DNA from: Salinarimonas rosea DSM 21201
Lineage (GTDB): Bacteria > Pseudomonadota > Alphaproteobacteria > Rhizobiales > Beijerinckiaceae
Direction: 5' to 3'
Length of the DNA: 64,000 bases
Assembly (NCBI RefSeq): GCF_000429045.1
Contig: NZ_AUBC01000006.1
Location: 214,548 to 278,547 of the forward strand
Below, piece after piece: positions 1 to 8,765 of this stretch. A program made the position numbers and the translations under genes. How positions within the stretch are numbered: position 1 is the stretch's first letter; every line of letters starts with the position of its first letter. The notes under the pieces are model-generated. The model was given only the letters and a program-made list of their open reading frames with translations, was not told where the DNA came from and searched no databases.

Positions 1-145
1 TGCCGCAGCCGACGTCGGCGATGCGCAGCCCCGCGCGGCCGGCGAGGCCCGACAGCGCCACGGAAAGCCGGGTCTCCTCCGCACCGCCGGGACCCTGCCT
101 CGCGCCGTCGGCGTGGAGGTCGACGAGGAGTGCGAGGTCGTCCAT
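1..145 (-). CDS. Class I SAM-dependent methyltransferase, N-terminal part (runs off the window)
   Basis: Only the first 48 codons are present. They read MDDLALLVDLHADG, then a RQGPGGAEET segment, and end at LRIADVGCG. The last is methyltransferase motif I, the glycine-rich S-adenosylmethionine-binding loop. The LH-DG-RQGPG-EET start is typical of a family of small-molecule or protein methyltransferases in Proteobacteria, but the substrate cannot be told from this fragment. The ATG at 145 lies 50 nt downstream of the DjlA-like gene on the same strand, so the two may be cotranscribed. The remainder lies left of position 1. Confidence 0.75.
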   Translation of the reverse strand, partial: MDDLALLVDLHADGARQGPGGAEETRLSVALSGLAGRAGLRIADVGCG

Positions 146-195
146 CGGAAGGGCTCCGTCACGATCGTGGGGATCTCGCGGCCCACGGGGCTCCG

Positions 196-930
196 TCACA
201 GCCCCCGCTCCCGCGCGATCCGATCCCATGCCGCGTTGACCGCGGCGAGGCGGCGGGTCGCGATGGCGATGGCTTCGGGGGGCAGGCCACGGGCGACGGC
301 GCGGTCGGGGTGGATCTCGGCGACGAGCTGGCGCCACTGCGCCTTGAGCGCGGCGTCGTCCATCTCGCGGGTCGCGCCCAGCACGGCGTAGGGGTCGTCC
401 TTCAGGGCGAGATGGCGGGCTGCGACGCGCTCGAACCGGGCGGCGTCGAAGCCGAAGATGCGGGCGACCTCACCCAGGAAGGCGAACTCGCGCTCGTGGA
501 CGGCGCCGTCGGCGGCGGCGATCAGGAAGAGACCGTCGAGCACGTCCTCGAGCAGCGCCGGCTCGTCGGCGAGGAGCTCGCGCATCTGGCGCGCATAGGA
601 ATCGTAGCCGTCCGGCGTGCGGCTCGCGAGGTCGAACAGCGCCTCCACGCGGGCGCGATCCGCCTCGTCGACCTCGACGATGCGGCGGAAGGCGTCGCGC
701 TCCGAGCGCATCACCACCCCGTCGGCCTTGGCCATCTTCGCGGCGAGCGCCACGAGGCCCGTGGTGAAGACGACGTCCTTCGGCGTCGGGCCGAACAGCG
801 CACCCTCGCGGAACAACGCGCCCTCGCGATCGACGAGCACGTGGCCGATCACGGCCCCGATCAGCGCGCCGAGCGGCCCGCCGATCAGGAAGCCGACCCC
901 GAACCCGCCGAGCTTTCCCCACACGCTCAT
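196..930 (-). CDS. DjlA-like co-chaperone (TerB-like domain plus J domain)
   Basis: The 244-residue product starts with a short glycine-rich hydrophobic segment (GGFGVGFLIGGPLGALIGAV) that probably anchors or associates with the inner membrane. A TerB-like all-helical region fills the middle (about residues 55-170, FTTGLVALAAKMAKADG onward). A C-terminal J domain (about 178-244) carries the HPD tripeptide needed to stimulate the ATPase of DnaK. This order matches alphaproteobacterial DjlA. An in-frame upstream extension exists, but the start at 930 fits the family (MSVWGKLGG). The methyltransferase gene follows downstream. The client or pathway is not indicated. Confidence 0.85.
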   Translation of the reverse strand: MSVWGKLGGFGVGFLIGGPLGALIGAVIGHVLVDREGALFREGALFGPTPKDVVFTTGLVALAAKMAKADGVVMRSERDAFRRIVEVDEADRARVEALFDLASRTPDGYDSYARQMRELLADEPALLEDVLDGLFLIAAADGAVHEREFAFLGEVARIFGFDAARFERVAARHLALKDDPYAVLGATREMDDAALKAQWRQLVAEIHPDRAVARGLPPEAIAIATRRLAAVNAAWDRIARERGL

Positions 931-976
931 CGCCACCGGCCTTCCCGAATCGCCCGTGACGCTACCGCAAAAGAGG

Positions 977-1002
977 AAGGCCCGGGAGGGTTCCCGGGCC
1001 TT
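977..1002. terminator. Strong intergenic hairpin, probable terminator
   Basis: AAGGCCCGGGA and TCCCGGGCCTT form an 11-bp perfect stem with a GGGT-type loop. On the minus strand the stem is followed by CCTCTTTTG, so it most likely ends the lipoprotein transcript arriving from 1306-1031 before it reaches the DjlA-like gene. Confidence 0.6.
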
Positions 1003-1030
1003 CGCGTGCAACTGCGTAGGACGGCCGTCC

Positions 1031-1306
1031 TCAGGAAGGATAGCAGTAGCCGTCGCTCGCGAGATAGTAGCCGCGCGGGCAGCCGGTGGCCGCGGGCGCC
1101 GTGCCGGCGCCGATGATCGCGCCCGCTCCGGCACCGAGCGCGCCGCCGATGAGGGCGCCCTCGCCGCCATCGACCGCGGCGCCGATGGCCGCACCGGACG
1201 CGCCGCCGATCAGGGCGCCGCCGACCGCGCGCTCGCCCGGGGTCGTGCAGGCGGCGACGGAGAAGGCCAGGGTACCGGCTGCGAGAAGCGTTGCGAAGCG
1301 TTTCAT
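1031..1306 (-). CDS. Small glycine-zipper lipoprotein
   Basis: The product is 91 residues. Its N-terminus, with LAFSVAACTT, has a lipobox-like LxxC ending in Cys20, so it is probably lipidated and exported. The body is a run of G-A-I-G-A repeats (about residues 29-68), the glycine-zipper pattern of outer-membrane-associated small lipoproteins. The tail, CPRGYYLASDGYCYPS, has two cysteines that could form a disulphide. A GGAGGAGA ribosome-binding site lies 7 nt before the ATG at 1306. A similar but longer glycine-zipper lipoprotein is encoded at 27973-28440. The exact role is unknown. Confidence 0.8.
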   Translation of the reverse strand: MKRFATLLAAGTLAFSVAACTTPGERAVGGALIGGASGAAIGAAVDGGEGALIGGALGAGAGAIIGAGTAPAATGCPRGYYLASDGYCYPS

Positions 1307-1480
1307 GAGTGGGTCTCCTCCCTCGGGGCCCGGGACGCCCGGGCGCGCGAAATCGAACCCAGAACGCAGAGGAAGCGAGTCCGTTCCAGCGACCCTGGCG
1401 GATCGTGCGCGCGCGTGGCCTGCGGGTCGCGACGACGCTTGACGCGGGAGGGGCGCCGCGCCCACATGAGAACCGCGTCA

Positions 1481-1872
<392 letters not shown>

Positions 1873-1964
1873 CAATGATCCTCGAAGCCTCGCCGTCGCG
1901 GTCGTCGTGTCGCACGTCGGCTGTGCCGCGCCGCGCGTAGACCGCGGCGAAGGAGGGCGCTCGG

Positions 1965-2141
1965 ATGAACGCGGCCGAGATCTTCACCCTGGGCAAGGCG
2001 GGGCTGTGGCTCCTGCTGCCCATCGCCTTCGGCGTCTGGCAGCTCGTCTCGGTGCGCCGGGAGATCCGGCGCGACCGCGAGGCGGCGCGGCGCGGGGGCG
2101 GGGGCGGGGGCGGGGGAGGCGGCACGCCGCCTACCAGCTGA
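1965..2141 (+). CDS. Small single-pass membrane protein of 58 residues with a Gly10 run
   Basis: The frame starts at ATG 1965, behind a strong GAAGGAGGG ribosome-binding site at 1949-1957. The product has one hydrophobic segment (GLWLLLPIAFGVWQLV, about residues 12-27), then a basic stretch (RREIRRDREAARR), a run of ten glycines and a TPPTS tail. The pattern suggests an inner-membrane peptide with a charged cytosolic side. It is not a family I can name. Its stop lies inside the 3' end of bchJ, an 11-nt tail-to-tail overlap. The strong ribosome-binding site and coherent topology argue that it is real. Confidence 0.6.
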   Translation: MNAAEIFTLGKAGLWLLLPIAFGVWQLVSVRREIRRDREAARRGGGGGGGGGGTPPTS

Positions 2142-2763
2142 TCTCGAACAGGCAGGCGGCGTCGCCGCGGCCCTCGCACGCCGTCTGGCGGCAGTGGGCA
2201 CGTGGATGGACGAGGGCCCGGTACAGCGCCTCGAACGTGCCGGCGTAGAAGGCGCATCCCGGCAGGGCGAGCCGCGTGCCCGCCACGAGCGGGCAGCCGC
2301 CGATCCGCACCCGCGCGGGCGCGGTGGCGAGCACCGCGAAGGCGCCGGAGCCGGCGAAGGTCCAGGCGTGGCGCGCGACCGCCTTCAGGAGCAGCCGGCT
2401 CGCGAGCGGCGGCGGAAGGAGACGCAGGACGAGGCGTGCCGGCGCCGGGATGCGGTGCGCGAGCAGGTAGCGCCCCGTGCGCAGCCCCGCCTCGAAGCCG
2501 AGCTCGGCCGCCAGCGTCTCGCCGACGGCGGCGCGCAGCACGGCGTGGAGCGCGGCGACCTCGCGCTCGTCGACCATCGCGTCGGGCGGTGCGAAGACGT
2601 AGCGCTCGAGCCCGGCCTGCACGAGGATGCGCCCGGCCTCGCGGCGACCGAGCGCCTCGAGCAGCACCTCGCGCATCTGGATGATGGCGTTGGGCCCGAT
2701 CCGCGCCGGCGCCGGCGCGCGCGACACGTCGGCGGCGGGAAGTGCGGCGAGGGGGGCGGCCAT
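2131..2763 (-). CDS. bchJ: BchJ-type protein with V4R domain, bacteriochlorophyll biosynthesis
   Basis: The 210-residue product has the V4R (4-vinyl reductase) fold that names this family. The visible pattern is an N-terminal GPNAIIQMREVLLEALG helix, a central helical part, and a C-terminal half with a Cys-x(6)-Cys-like arrangement (HCRQTACEGRGDAACLFEI). BchJ was first named a divinyl-chlorophyllide reductase. It is now thought more likely to assist substrate delivery in bacteriochlorophyll synthesis. The ATG at 2763 is 3 nt after the bchE stop, so the two genes form a tight operon. The last 11 nt overlap the small membrane protein gene on the other strand. Confidence 0.85.
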   Translation of the reverse strand: MAAPLAALPAADVSRAPAPARIGPNAIIQMREVLLEALGRREAGRILVQAGLERYVFAPPDAMVDEREVAALHAVLRAAVGETLAAELGFEAGLRTGRYLLAHRIPAPARLVLRLLPPPLASRLLLKAVARHAWTFAGSGAFAVLATAPARVRIGGCPLVAGTRLALPGCAFYAGTFEALYRALVHPRAHCRQTACEGRGDAACLFEISW

Positions 2764-2766
2764 GGC

Positions 2767-4467
2767 TCAGGCGTCCTCGGCCATCTGCTGCTTGCCGCCG
2801 CCGCAGGCCATCACCGGACCCTCGCCGCCCGCCGCCTCCGGAAGAGTGCCGGGCTGCGTCTCGCGGACGTCGGCGCGCGCCGCCTTCGCCACCGCCGCGC
2901 GCTCGCGCAGCGCCGCGCTCTGCTTGGCCTGGCGATGCGCCTTGGCGCGGTCCGCCGCCGCCTGCCACTCGTCCGCCTGCGCCGGAGCGATCTTGCGGGT
3001 CTCGTCGAAGTGGAAGTCGACCTTGCCCTTCGACTGCGGCCCCCAGTAGTTGACCTTGCCGAGGTCGTAGAAGGTCCGCGCGAAGCCGGCCTTGAGGAAG
3101 GCCTTGAGGCAGCCGAGCAGGTAGCGGCGCCGAAAGCCCTTGCCCTTCCAGGGATAGTCGAACAGCGCCTTCTTGATGTAGAAGCGCCGGTAGTTGTTCA
3201 TCACCCGGTCGAGCAGCTCGCCGCGCTCCATGGCGTCGGGCTTGATGATCGGCGTGACGAAGTTGTACTTGTCGAAATCGTAGATCTCGACCTTGTCGCC
3301 GAGGTCCTGGAACAGCGGCGTATAGGGCCACGGCGTGTACATCGACCAGTTGGCGAGGTCCGGGTCCCAGTCCCGCGCCATCTGGTAGGTCTCCTCCAGC
3401 GTCTCGGCGGTCTCGTTCTCCAGCCCGACGATGAACTGCGCCTCCACGAAGATGTCGGCGTCGCGCAGTGCGCGGATCGCGCGCTTGTTGTCCTCGATCG
3501 TCGTCTCCTTGTTGAAGCGGTCGAGCTTCATCTGCGCGGCCGCCTCGGTGCCGAGCGAGACGTGGACGAGGCCGGCCTCGCGATAGAACTTCAGGTCGTC
3601 GACGTCGCGCAGGATGTCGGTGACGCGGGTATTGATGCCCCACTTGATCTTGTCCGGCAGCCCGCGGTCGATCAGCTCCTGGCAGAAGGCCATGAACTTC
3701 TTCTTGTTGATCGTCGGCTCCTCGTCGGCGAGGATGAAGAAGCCCACGTCGTGGTCGCGCACCAGGCCCTCGATCTCGTCGACGACGGCCTTCGGGTCGC
3801 GCACCCGGTAGTCGCGCCAGAACTTCCACTGGCTGCAGAAGGTGCAGGTGAAGGGGCAGCCGCGCGCCATGTTGGGGATCGCCACGCGCACGCCGAGCGG
3901 GATGTAGATGTACTTCTCCCACTCGAGCAGTGACCAGTCCGGCGAGATCGCGTCGAGGTTCTTGACAGTGGGGGCCGCCGGGCTCGCGACGATCGTGTCC
4001 CCCTCGCGGAAAGCCAGCCCGCGGATGGAGTTGCGGTCCTGCGGCCAGCGGCCGTTCAGCACCGCCGTGCACAGGTCGACGATGATCTCCTCGCCTTCGC
4101 CGCGCACCACCACGTCGATCCAGGGTGCCTCGGAGAGGACCTGCTTGTACATGAACGTCGCGTGCACGCCCCCGATGACGGTGACGATCTCCGGGTCCAC
4201 CTGCTTGGCGATCTCCAGCACCCGCTCGGCCTTGTAGATCGAGGGCGTGATCGCCGTGGTCCCGACCATGTCGGGCTTCGCCTTCTCGATCTCGGCGCGG
4301 ATCTGCTCGTCCGTGAGGTGGTTCGTCATCGCGTCGACGAAGACGACGTCGGTGAAGCCCGCGTTCTTCAGCGATCCCGCCAGGTAGGCCACCCAGGCGG
4401 GCGGCCAGTTCCCGGCGATCTCGGCGCCCCCGGAATGGTAGTTGGGGTGGATCAGCATGATGCGCAT
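2767..4467 (-). CDS. bchE: Mg-protoporphyrin IX monomethyl ester anaerobic oxidative cyclase BchE
   Basis: BchE closes ring E of bacteriochlorophyll using a radical SAM centre and cobalamin, with oxygen from water. The 566-residue product has an N-terminal cobalamin-binding-like region (residues 1-150, [14 protein letters not shown] onward). The radical SAM cluster motif CxxxCxxC follows at Cys204, Cys208 and Cys211. A basic C-terminal tail ends in [13 protein letters not shown]. The start at 4467 has a GGGAGG ribosome-binding site; an earlier in-frame ATG at 4524 lies in the operator region. The enzyme is oxygen-sensitive, and its FnrL-like and PpsR-like sites fit low-oxygen expression. No other photosynthesis gene except bchJ is in the window. 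Confidence 0.95.
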   Translation of the reverse strand: MRIMLIHPNYHSGGAEIAGNWPPAWVAYLAGSLKNAGFTDVVFVDAMTNHLTDEQIRAEIEKAKPDMVGTTAITPSIYKAERVLEIAKQVDPEIVTVIGGVHATFMYKQVLSEAPWIDVVVRGEGEEIIVDLCTAVLNGRWPQDRNSIRGLAFREGDTIVASPAAPTVKNLDAISPDWSLLEWEKYIYIPLGVRVAIPNMARGCPFTCTFCSQWKFWRDYRVRDPKAVVDEIEGLVRDHDVGFFILADEEPTINKKKFMAFCQELIDRGLPDKIKWGINTRVTDILRDVDDLKFYREAGLVHVSLGTEAAAQMKLDRFNKETTIEDNKRAIRALRDADIFVEAQFIVGLENETAETLEETYQMARDWDPDLANWSMYTPWPYTPLFQDLGDKVEIYDFDKYNFVTPIIKPDAMERGELLDRVMNNYRRFYIKKALFDYPWKGKGFRRRYLLGCLKAFLKAGFARTFYDLGKVNYWGPQSKGKVDFHFDETRKIAPAQADEWQAAADRAKAHRQAKQSAALRERAAVAKAARADVRETQPGTLPEAAGGEGPVMACGGGKQQMAEDA

Positions 4468-4488
4468 GGGGGAGCCTCCCGACGGTCT

Positions 4489-4506
4489 TGTCAGGAAAAG
4501 CTGACA
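4489..4506 (-). promoter_or_regulatory. Predicted PpsR/CrtJ operator upstream of bchE
   Basis: TGTCAGGAAAAGCTGACA is a perfect match to the TGT-N12-ACA consensus of the redox- and light-responsive photosynthesis repressor PpsR/CrtJ, with 6-bp inverted arms. It lies 22 nt before the bchE ATG. If transcription is activated from the FnrL-like box upstream, this operator would cover the -10 and start region, a usual place for a repressor. Confidence 0.75.
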
Positions 4507-4525
4507 CATCAAAGCGTCAGGCAAC

Positions 4526-4539
4526 GTGATCTAGATCAA
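4526..4539 (-). promoter_or_regulatory. Predicted FnrL box upstream of bchE
   Basis: On the minus strand the sequence reads TTGAT-CTAG-ATCAC, a 9/10 match to the FNR consensus TTGAT-N4-ATCAA. It lies about 20 nt upstream of the PpsR-like operator, which suits activation at about -41.5. FnrL control of bchE under low oxygen is known from Rhodobacter; here it is inferred from sequence only. Confidence 0.7.
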
Positions 4540-4583
4540 GGCTCCGCAATCGCACCGACGGGGCACGCGGCGCGCCCGCAGCA

Positions 4584-5483
4584 TCACGGCGTCTCGAGCC
4601 CCGCCGTCTCCAGCTCCGCCGTCTCCAGCTCCGCCATGTCGCGCCGCAGCCGGTTCTCGCGGGCAAAGGCGTCCTCCACCGCCTCGCGCGCGCTGATGCC
4701 GAGCGTCTCGTCGGCCTTCTCGCGCAGGCTCGCCGTCATCTGCGCCTCGCGGAAGGGGCGGAAGTCCGCGAGTCCCGTCGGGCGGCCGTCGCGGCCGCGG
4801 AAGACCAGGGGACCCTCGTTGGTGACGATGATGTCGCCCTGCCTGAGCGTCATGTCGAGCCGGATGTCGAGCCGCTCGGCGACGCGCCGGTTCGGGCCCT
4901 GGCACGAGCAGGTGTCGTCCGTCGAGGTGCGGTAGGCGCCCGCCATCGGCACGTCGGCATAGCGCATGCCGTCCGCCGCCCGCGCGCTCGCGATGTCGTC
5001 CTCGCCGGGGGCGAGCACGAAGAGCTTCGTCGGCGCCCCGGGGCAGCCGGCGTTGCAGGCGAGGTCGTGCAGCGGCAGGTCCCGCTGGGACGCGAGATCG
5101 CCGACGGGGAAGGAATAGCCGTCGCACATGCGCACGCACACGGTCCGGCCGGCGTCGCCCGCGGTGACCCGCGCCGGGCGGTGAGACGCCGGTGCGGCGT
5201 CGGCCTGCGCCGGCCGCGGCTCCTGCGCCGAGGGCAGGACGCGATGGCGGCGCGCGAAGAGGTCGCGCGGGGGAGGGGGCGCGTTCACGCGCTGCGGCGC
5301 CGGCTGCCTCGCGTCGGCGCGGAAGAAGTCGAGCGCGCCGGTCGCCTCGACGGCGCTCGGCGCGAGCGCCGGCGCGAGGCCGGCGGCGAGAAGCGCCACG
5401 CCGAGCAGGCGGGCGGCGAATCGCACGGAGCCGTTCACGCGCGGCGTATCGCCGGCGCGTCGGCCAGACTCGGGTTTGGTCAC
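4584..5483 (-). CDS. DUF2865 domain secreted protein
   Basis: The product is recognised by the DUF2865 pattern VCVRMCDGYSFPVGDLAS, followed by CNAGCPGAPTKLFVL and a later DTCSCQGPN. These cysteines probably form disulphides in the periplasm. A hydrophobic segment near the N-terminus (FAARLLGVALLAAGLAPAL) looks like a signal peptide. The C-terminal 80 residues are charged and end in repeated AELETAELETAGLETP units. The start is uncertain: a GTG at 5483 is chosen because it puts the signal segment near the N-terminus, but the frame stays open to an ATG at 5594. DUF2865 proteins are common in Hyphomicrobiales and have no known function. Confidence 0.75.
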   Translation of the reverse strand: MTKPESGRRAGDTPRVNGSVRFAARLLGVALLAAGLAPALAPSAVEATGALDFFRADARQPAPQRVNAPPPPRDLFARRHRVLPSAQEPRPAQADAAPASHRPARVTAGDAGRTVCVRMCDGYSFPVGDLASQRDLPLHDLACNAGCPGAPTKLFVLAPGEDDIASARAADGMRYADVPMAGAYRTSTDDTCSCQGPNRRVAERLDIRLDMTLRQGDIIVTNEGPLVFRGRDGRPTGLADFRPFREAQMTASLREKADETLGISAREAVEDAFARENRLRRDMAELETAELETAGLETP

Positions 5484-5671
5484 GGCTGGTACCCCGGTGG
5501 GTCGATGTAGAATTGACCCTGGCAAGTCCGCAGGAGGATCGGAGTTCCGCGGCAGACGTCCGCGCCAGGACTGCGGGACGCCGCCGCGAATCATCGCGTC
5601 GGCGCGCCGATGTCCTTCGTGCCGGGGAGGGCACCGCCGCAGAAGCTTACCCGGTCACGCCGCCGCGCCGC

Positions 5672-8629
5672 TCATCCCGCCATCCGCTCGAGCGTCCGCT
5701 CGAAGATCGCCCGCACGCGCTTGCGTGTCTCCCCGAGCTCCGCGGAGAGGCGGGCGGGGTCGGGCACGCCGGCTTCCGCCGCCAGCCGGCGCAGGATCGC
5801 CGGCGGGGCGCTCTTGGGGTCGAAGCGGCCCTCGACGGTGAGGCGCTGCCAGTGGAAGACCCGGGTCAGCAGCGCCTGCGCGGCGACGAGGACGTCCGCC
5901 TCGTCCCCGGTCAGGAAGCCCGCCTCGCCGGCATCCGCCAGGGCGAGGCCCGGCGACAGGCCGACGAGGCCGGGGCGCTCGTGCGCGTGCGCCAGCACGA
6001 AGGCCTGAGCGAGGAAGTCGAGGTCGGTCAGCCCGCCGGCGGCGAGCTTCATGTCCCAGGCGTCACCCTCGCCCTTCTCGCGCGCGATCAGCCGGCGCAT
6101 GGCGAGCACCTCGCGGGCGACGCTCGCCGGGTCGCGCGGCAGGCCCACCACCTCGGCGATGGCGCGGGTCGCGTCCGCGGCGAGGCCGCCGTCGCCCGCC
6201 ACCACGCGAGCGCGGGTCAGCGCCATGTGCTCCCACAGCTCCGCGTCCTGGCGCTGGTATGCGAGAAAGCCGCGGAACTGCGTCGCCACCGGCCCGGAGC
6301 GGCCGGACGGGCGCAGCCGCAGGTCGACCTCGTAGAGCGCTCCGCGCCGGGTCGGCGCGGTCAGCGCCGAGACGAGCCGCTGGGTCAGGCGGGTGTAGTA
6401 GACGGTGGCGTCGACCGCCTTGCGGCCGTCGCTCTCGCGGTTCTCGTGGTCGTAGTCGTAGAGCACGACGAGATCGAGGTCGGACGTCGCGGTCATCTCC
6501 CGCGTGCCGAGCCGCCCGAGCCCGAGGATGGCGATGCGCCCGCCGGGCACGCGGCCGTAATCGGCGACGAACTCCCGCTCCACCGCCTCGTAGGAGGTCT
6601 GCACCACCGCCTGCGCGATGGCCGCGTAGGCCTGCCCCGCGCGCTCGGGCGCGAACACGCCCGACAGCATGCGCGCGCCGGTGACGAAGGTCGCCTGGCG
6701 GGTGACGTCGCGGGTGCGGTCGAGGAAGTCCTCGTAGGAGGCGGGCCGGCCGAGCGCGTCGCGCATCTGGACGAGCATCTCGCCCTCGTCGACGATCGGA
6801 TCGCCGAAGGCGGGATCGATGATCGCGTCGAGCACGTGGGGGCTGCGCGCCACCGTGTCGGCGAGGCGCGGCGCGGTGCCGAGCAGGTCCGCGAAGAGCG
6901 TCAGCAGGCGATCGTGGTTGAGCAGGATCGTCATCAGCTCGACGGCGGCCTTCATGCGGCCGAACACGGCGTCGAGCCGCTCGAGCGCGCCGTCGGGATC
7001 CGCCGTGCCGCCGAGCGCCGCGAGCAGCGCCGGCGTCAGCTCGGTGAGCACCTCGCGGGCGCGGGCGCTGGTGATGGCGGCGCGTCGCCCGAAATGCCAG
7101 CCGCGCACCGTCTCCGCCGCCTTCTCCGGGTCGCGGAAGCCCATCTTGCGCAGGGTGCCGAGCGTCTCCGGATCGACCTCGGCGCCGGTGAAGACGAGGC
7201 TTCCGGCCTCGGAGGCGAGCTCGGGCCCCTCCTCGAACAGCAGCGCGTAGTGCTTCTGCACCGTGCGCGCGACGTCCGTGAGCGCCGTGCCGAAGGCCTT
7301 GGCGCTCTTGTAGCCGCAGAAGCGGGCGAAGCCCTTCAGCGTCGCGTCGTCGGCCGGCAGGCGCTGGGTCTGCTCGTCGGCGACCATCTGCAGGCGATGC
7401 TCGATGCCGCGCAGGAAGCGGTAGGCGGCGGCGAGCTCGTCGCGGGCCTGCGGCGTGATCCAGCCCTCGGCCTCGAGCTCGGCGAGCATCTCCAGCGTCC
7501 GCCGCCCGCGCAGCGAGGGCCGGCGCCCGCCGAAGACGAGCTGCTGTGTCTGGACGAAGAACTCGATCTCGCGGATGCCGCCGCGCCCGAGCTTGATGTC
7601 GTGCCCCGCCACCGCGATCTCCGCGTGCCCGCGCACGGCGTGGATCTGGCGCTTCATGGCGTGCACGTCCGCGATCGCCGCGAAGTCGAAGTACTTGCGC
7701 CAGATGAAGGGCGAGAGCTCCTCCAGGAAGCGCGCGCCGAGCGCGACGTCGCCGGCGACCGGCCGCGCCTTGATCAGCGCCGCGCGCTCCCAGTTCTGGC
7801 CGACGCTCTCGTAGTAGGAATAGGCCGACGGCAGCGCCACCGCGACCGGCGTCGAGCCGGGGTCCGGGCGCAGGCGGTAGTCGACCCGGTGGACGTAGCC
7901 CTCGCCGGTGCGCTCCTGCAGCATCTTGGCGAGGTTCTGGGCGAAGCGCGCGTAGAAGGGCGGCGCCTCCATCGGGTCCTTCATCGCCGGGCAGGCGGGA
8001 TCGAAGAAGACGACGAGGTCGATGTCGCTCGAGTAGTTCAGCTCGCCCCCGCCGTGCTTGCCCAGCGCGAGGATCACGGCGCCCGTGCCGCGGCCGGGAT
8101 CGTCGGGCTCGGGCAGGGTCAGCTTGCCGGCGGCCGCCGCCTCGACGAGGAGCGTGTCCGCGGCGCCCGCGACGGAGGCGTCGGCGAAGTCCGAGAGCGC
8201 GGCCACGACGCGGTCGACGTCCCAGACGCCGCCGATGTCGGCCAGCGCCACGAGGAGCGCGTGCTCGGCGCGCGCCCGCCGGAGCGCCTTCGCGACGTCC
8301 TCCCGCCGCGCCTCGCCGGCGGCGACGGCGCGGAAGCGGCCGCGCTGCTCGGCGACGATGCGCGCGTGGCTCTCCTCGGGCGATGCGAGGGCGAGCCGGG
8401 CGAGGCGCTCCGGCCGCGAGGCGAGGCGCGTGAGGAACGGGGAGTGCTCGAAGATCAGGCCGACGAGATTGCGCAGCGGCCCGCTCTCGAGATGCGGGAC
8501 GAGCGGCGCCGTCGCCGCGTCGGCGCGCGCGGCCTCGACGAGCTCGGCGAGGCGCGTCTTCGCGATCTTCGCCGAGCAGGTCGGGCAGGCGTCGGAAAGG
8601 CGGGCGACGAGGGCGGTGGTGTCGGTCAT
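5672..8629 (-). CDS. glnE: Bifunctional glutamine synthetase adenylyltransferase/deadenylase
   Basis: GlnE adds AMP to glutamine synthetase when nitrogen is plentiful and removes it when nitrogen is scarce, under PII control. The 985-residue length fits alphaproteobacterial GlnE. Two nucleotidyltransferase domains are visible. The N-terminal domain has GKHGGGELNYSSDIDLVVFF (GS-x10-DxD type) and the C-terminal one has TATSDLDLVVLYDYD. PII-uridylyltransferase-like helical regions (RGIREIEFFVQ, and AGGLTDLDFLAQ in the second half) follow each. The start at 8629 (MTDTTALV) is preferred to an earlier in-frame ATG at 8806, which would overlap pgsA. It is divergent from pgsA. Confidence 0.95.
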   Translation of the reverse strand: MTDTTALVARLSDACPTCSAKIAKTRLAELVEAARADAATAPLVPHLESGPLRNLVGLIFEHSPFLTRLASRPERLARLALASPEESHARIVAEQRGRFRAVAAGEARREDVAKALRRARAEHALLVALADIGGVWDVDRVVAALSDFADASVAGAADTLLVEAAAAGKLTLPEPDDPGRGTGAVILALGKHGGGELNYSSDIDLVVFFDPACPAMKDPMEAPPFYARFAQNLAKMLQERTGEGYVHRVDYRLRPDPGSTPVAVALPSAYSYYESVGQNWERAALIKARPVAGDVALGARFLEELSPFIWRKYFDFAAIADVHAMKRQIHAVRGHAEIAVAGHDIKLGRGGIREIEFFVQTQQLVFGGRRPSLRGRRTLEMLAELEAEGWITPQARDELAAAYRFLRGIEHRLQMVADEQTQRLPADDATLKGFARFCGYKSAKAFGTALTDVARTVQKHYALLFEEGPELASEAGSLVFTGAEVDPETLGTLRKMGFRDPEKAAETVRGWHFGRRAAITSARAREVLTELTPALLAALGGTADPDGALERLDAVFGRMKAAVELMTILLNHDRLLTLFADLLGTAPRLADTVARSPHVLDAIIDPAFGDPIVDEGEMLVQMRDALGRPASYEDFLDRTRDVTRQATFVTGARMLSGVFAPERAGQAYAAIAQAVVQTSYEAVEREFVADYGRVPGGRIAILGLGRLGTREMTATSDLDLVVLYDYDHENRESDGRKAVDATVYYTRLTQRLVSALTAPTRRGALYEVDLRLRPSGRSGPVATQFRGFLAYQRQDAELWEHMALTRARVVAGDGGLAADATRAIAEVVGLPRDPASVAREVLAMRRLIAREKGEGDAWDMKLAAGGLTDLDFLAQAFVLAHAHERPGLVGLSPGLALADAGEAGFLTGDEADVLVAAQALLTRVFHWQRLTVEGRFDPKSAPPAILRRLAAEAGVPDPARLSAELGETRKRVRAIFERTLERMAG

Positions 8630-8658
8630 GGCGGTCGTGTGCGTCCTCCGGGGCGCCG

Positions 8659-8686
8659 ACAATAGCGTGTCGCGCCCGCGTGTCAT
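8659..8686 (-). promoter_or_regulatory. Possible sigma-70-type promoter for glnE
   Basis: On the minus strand ATGACA and TATTGT are separated by 16 nt, the -10 lying about 30 nt upstream of the glnE ATG. The match is partial (4/6 to each hexamer), and alphaproteobacterial promoters are degenerate, so this is a weak call. Confidence 0.3.
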
Positions 8687-8765
8687 GCACGTCTCGGGCG
8701 CGCGGCGGTGGATTGACGTCTCCCCGCGTGGCGTGCTCTCTGCCCGCAGGCGACCGGCATCTGGC

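Noticed and set aside
5192..8665. A 1157-codon open frame on the + strand
   Set aside because: It is antisense to glnE and the DUF2865 gene; the composition is a GC-rich shadow with no recognisable domain.
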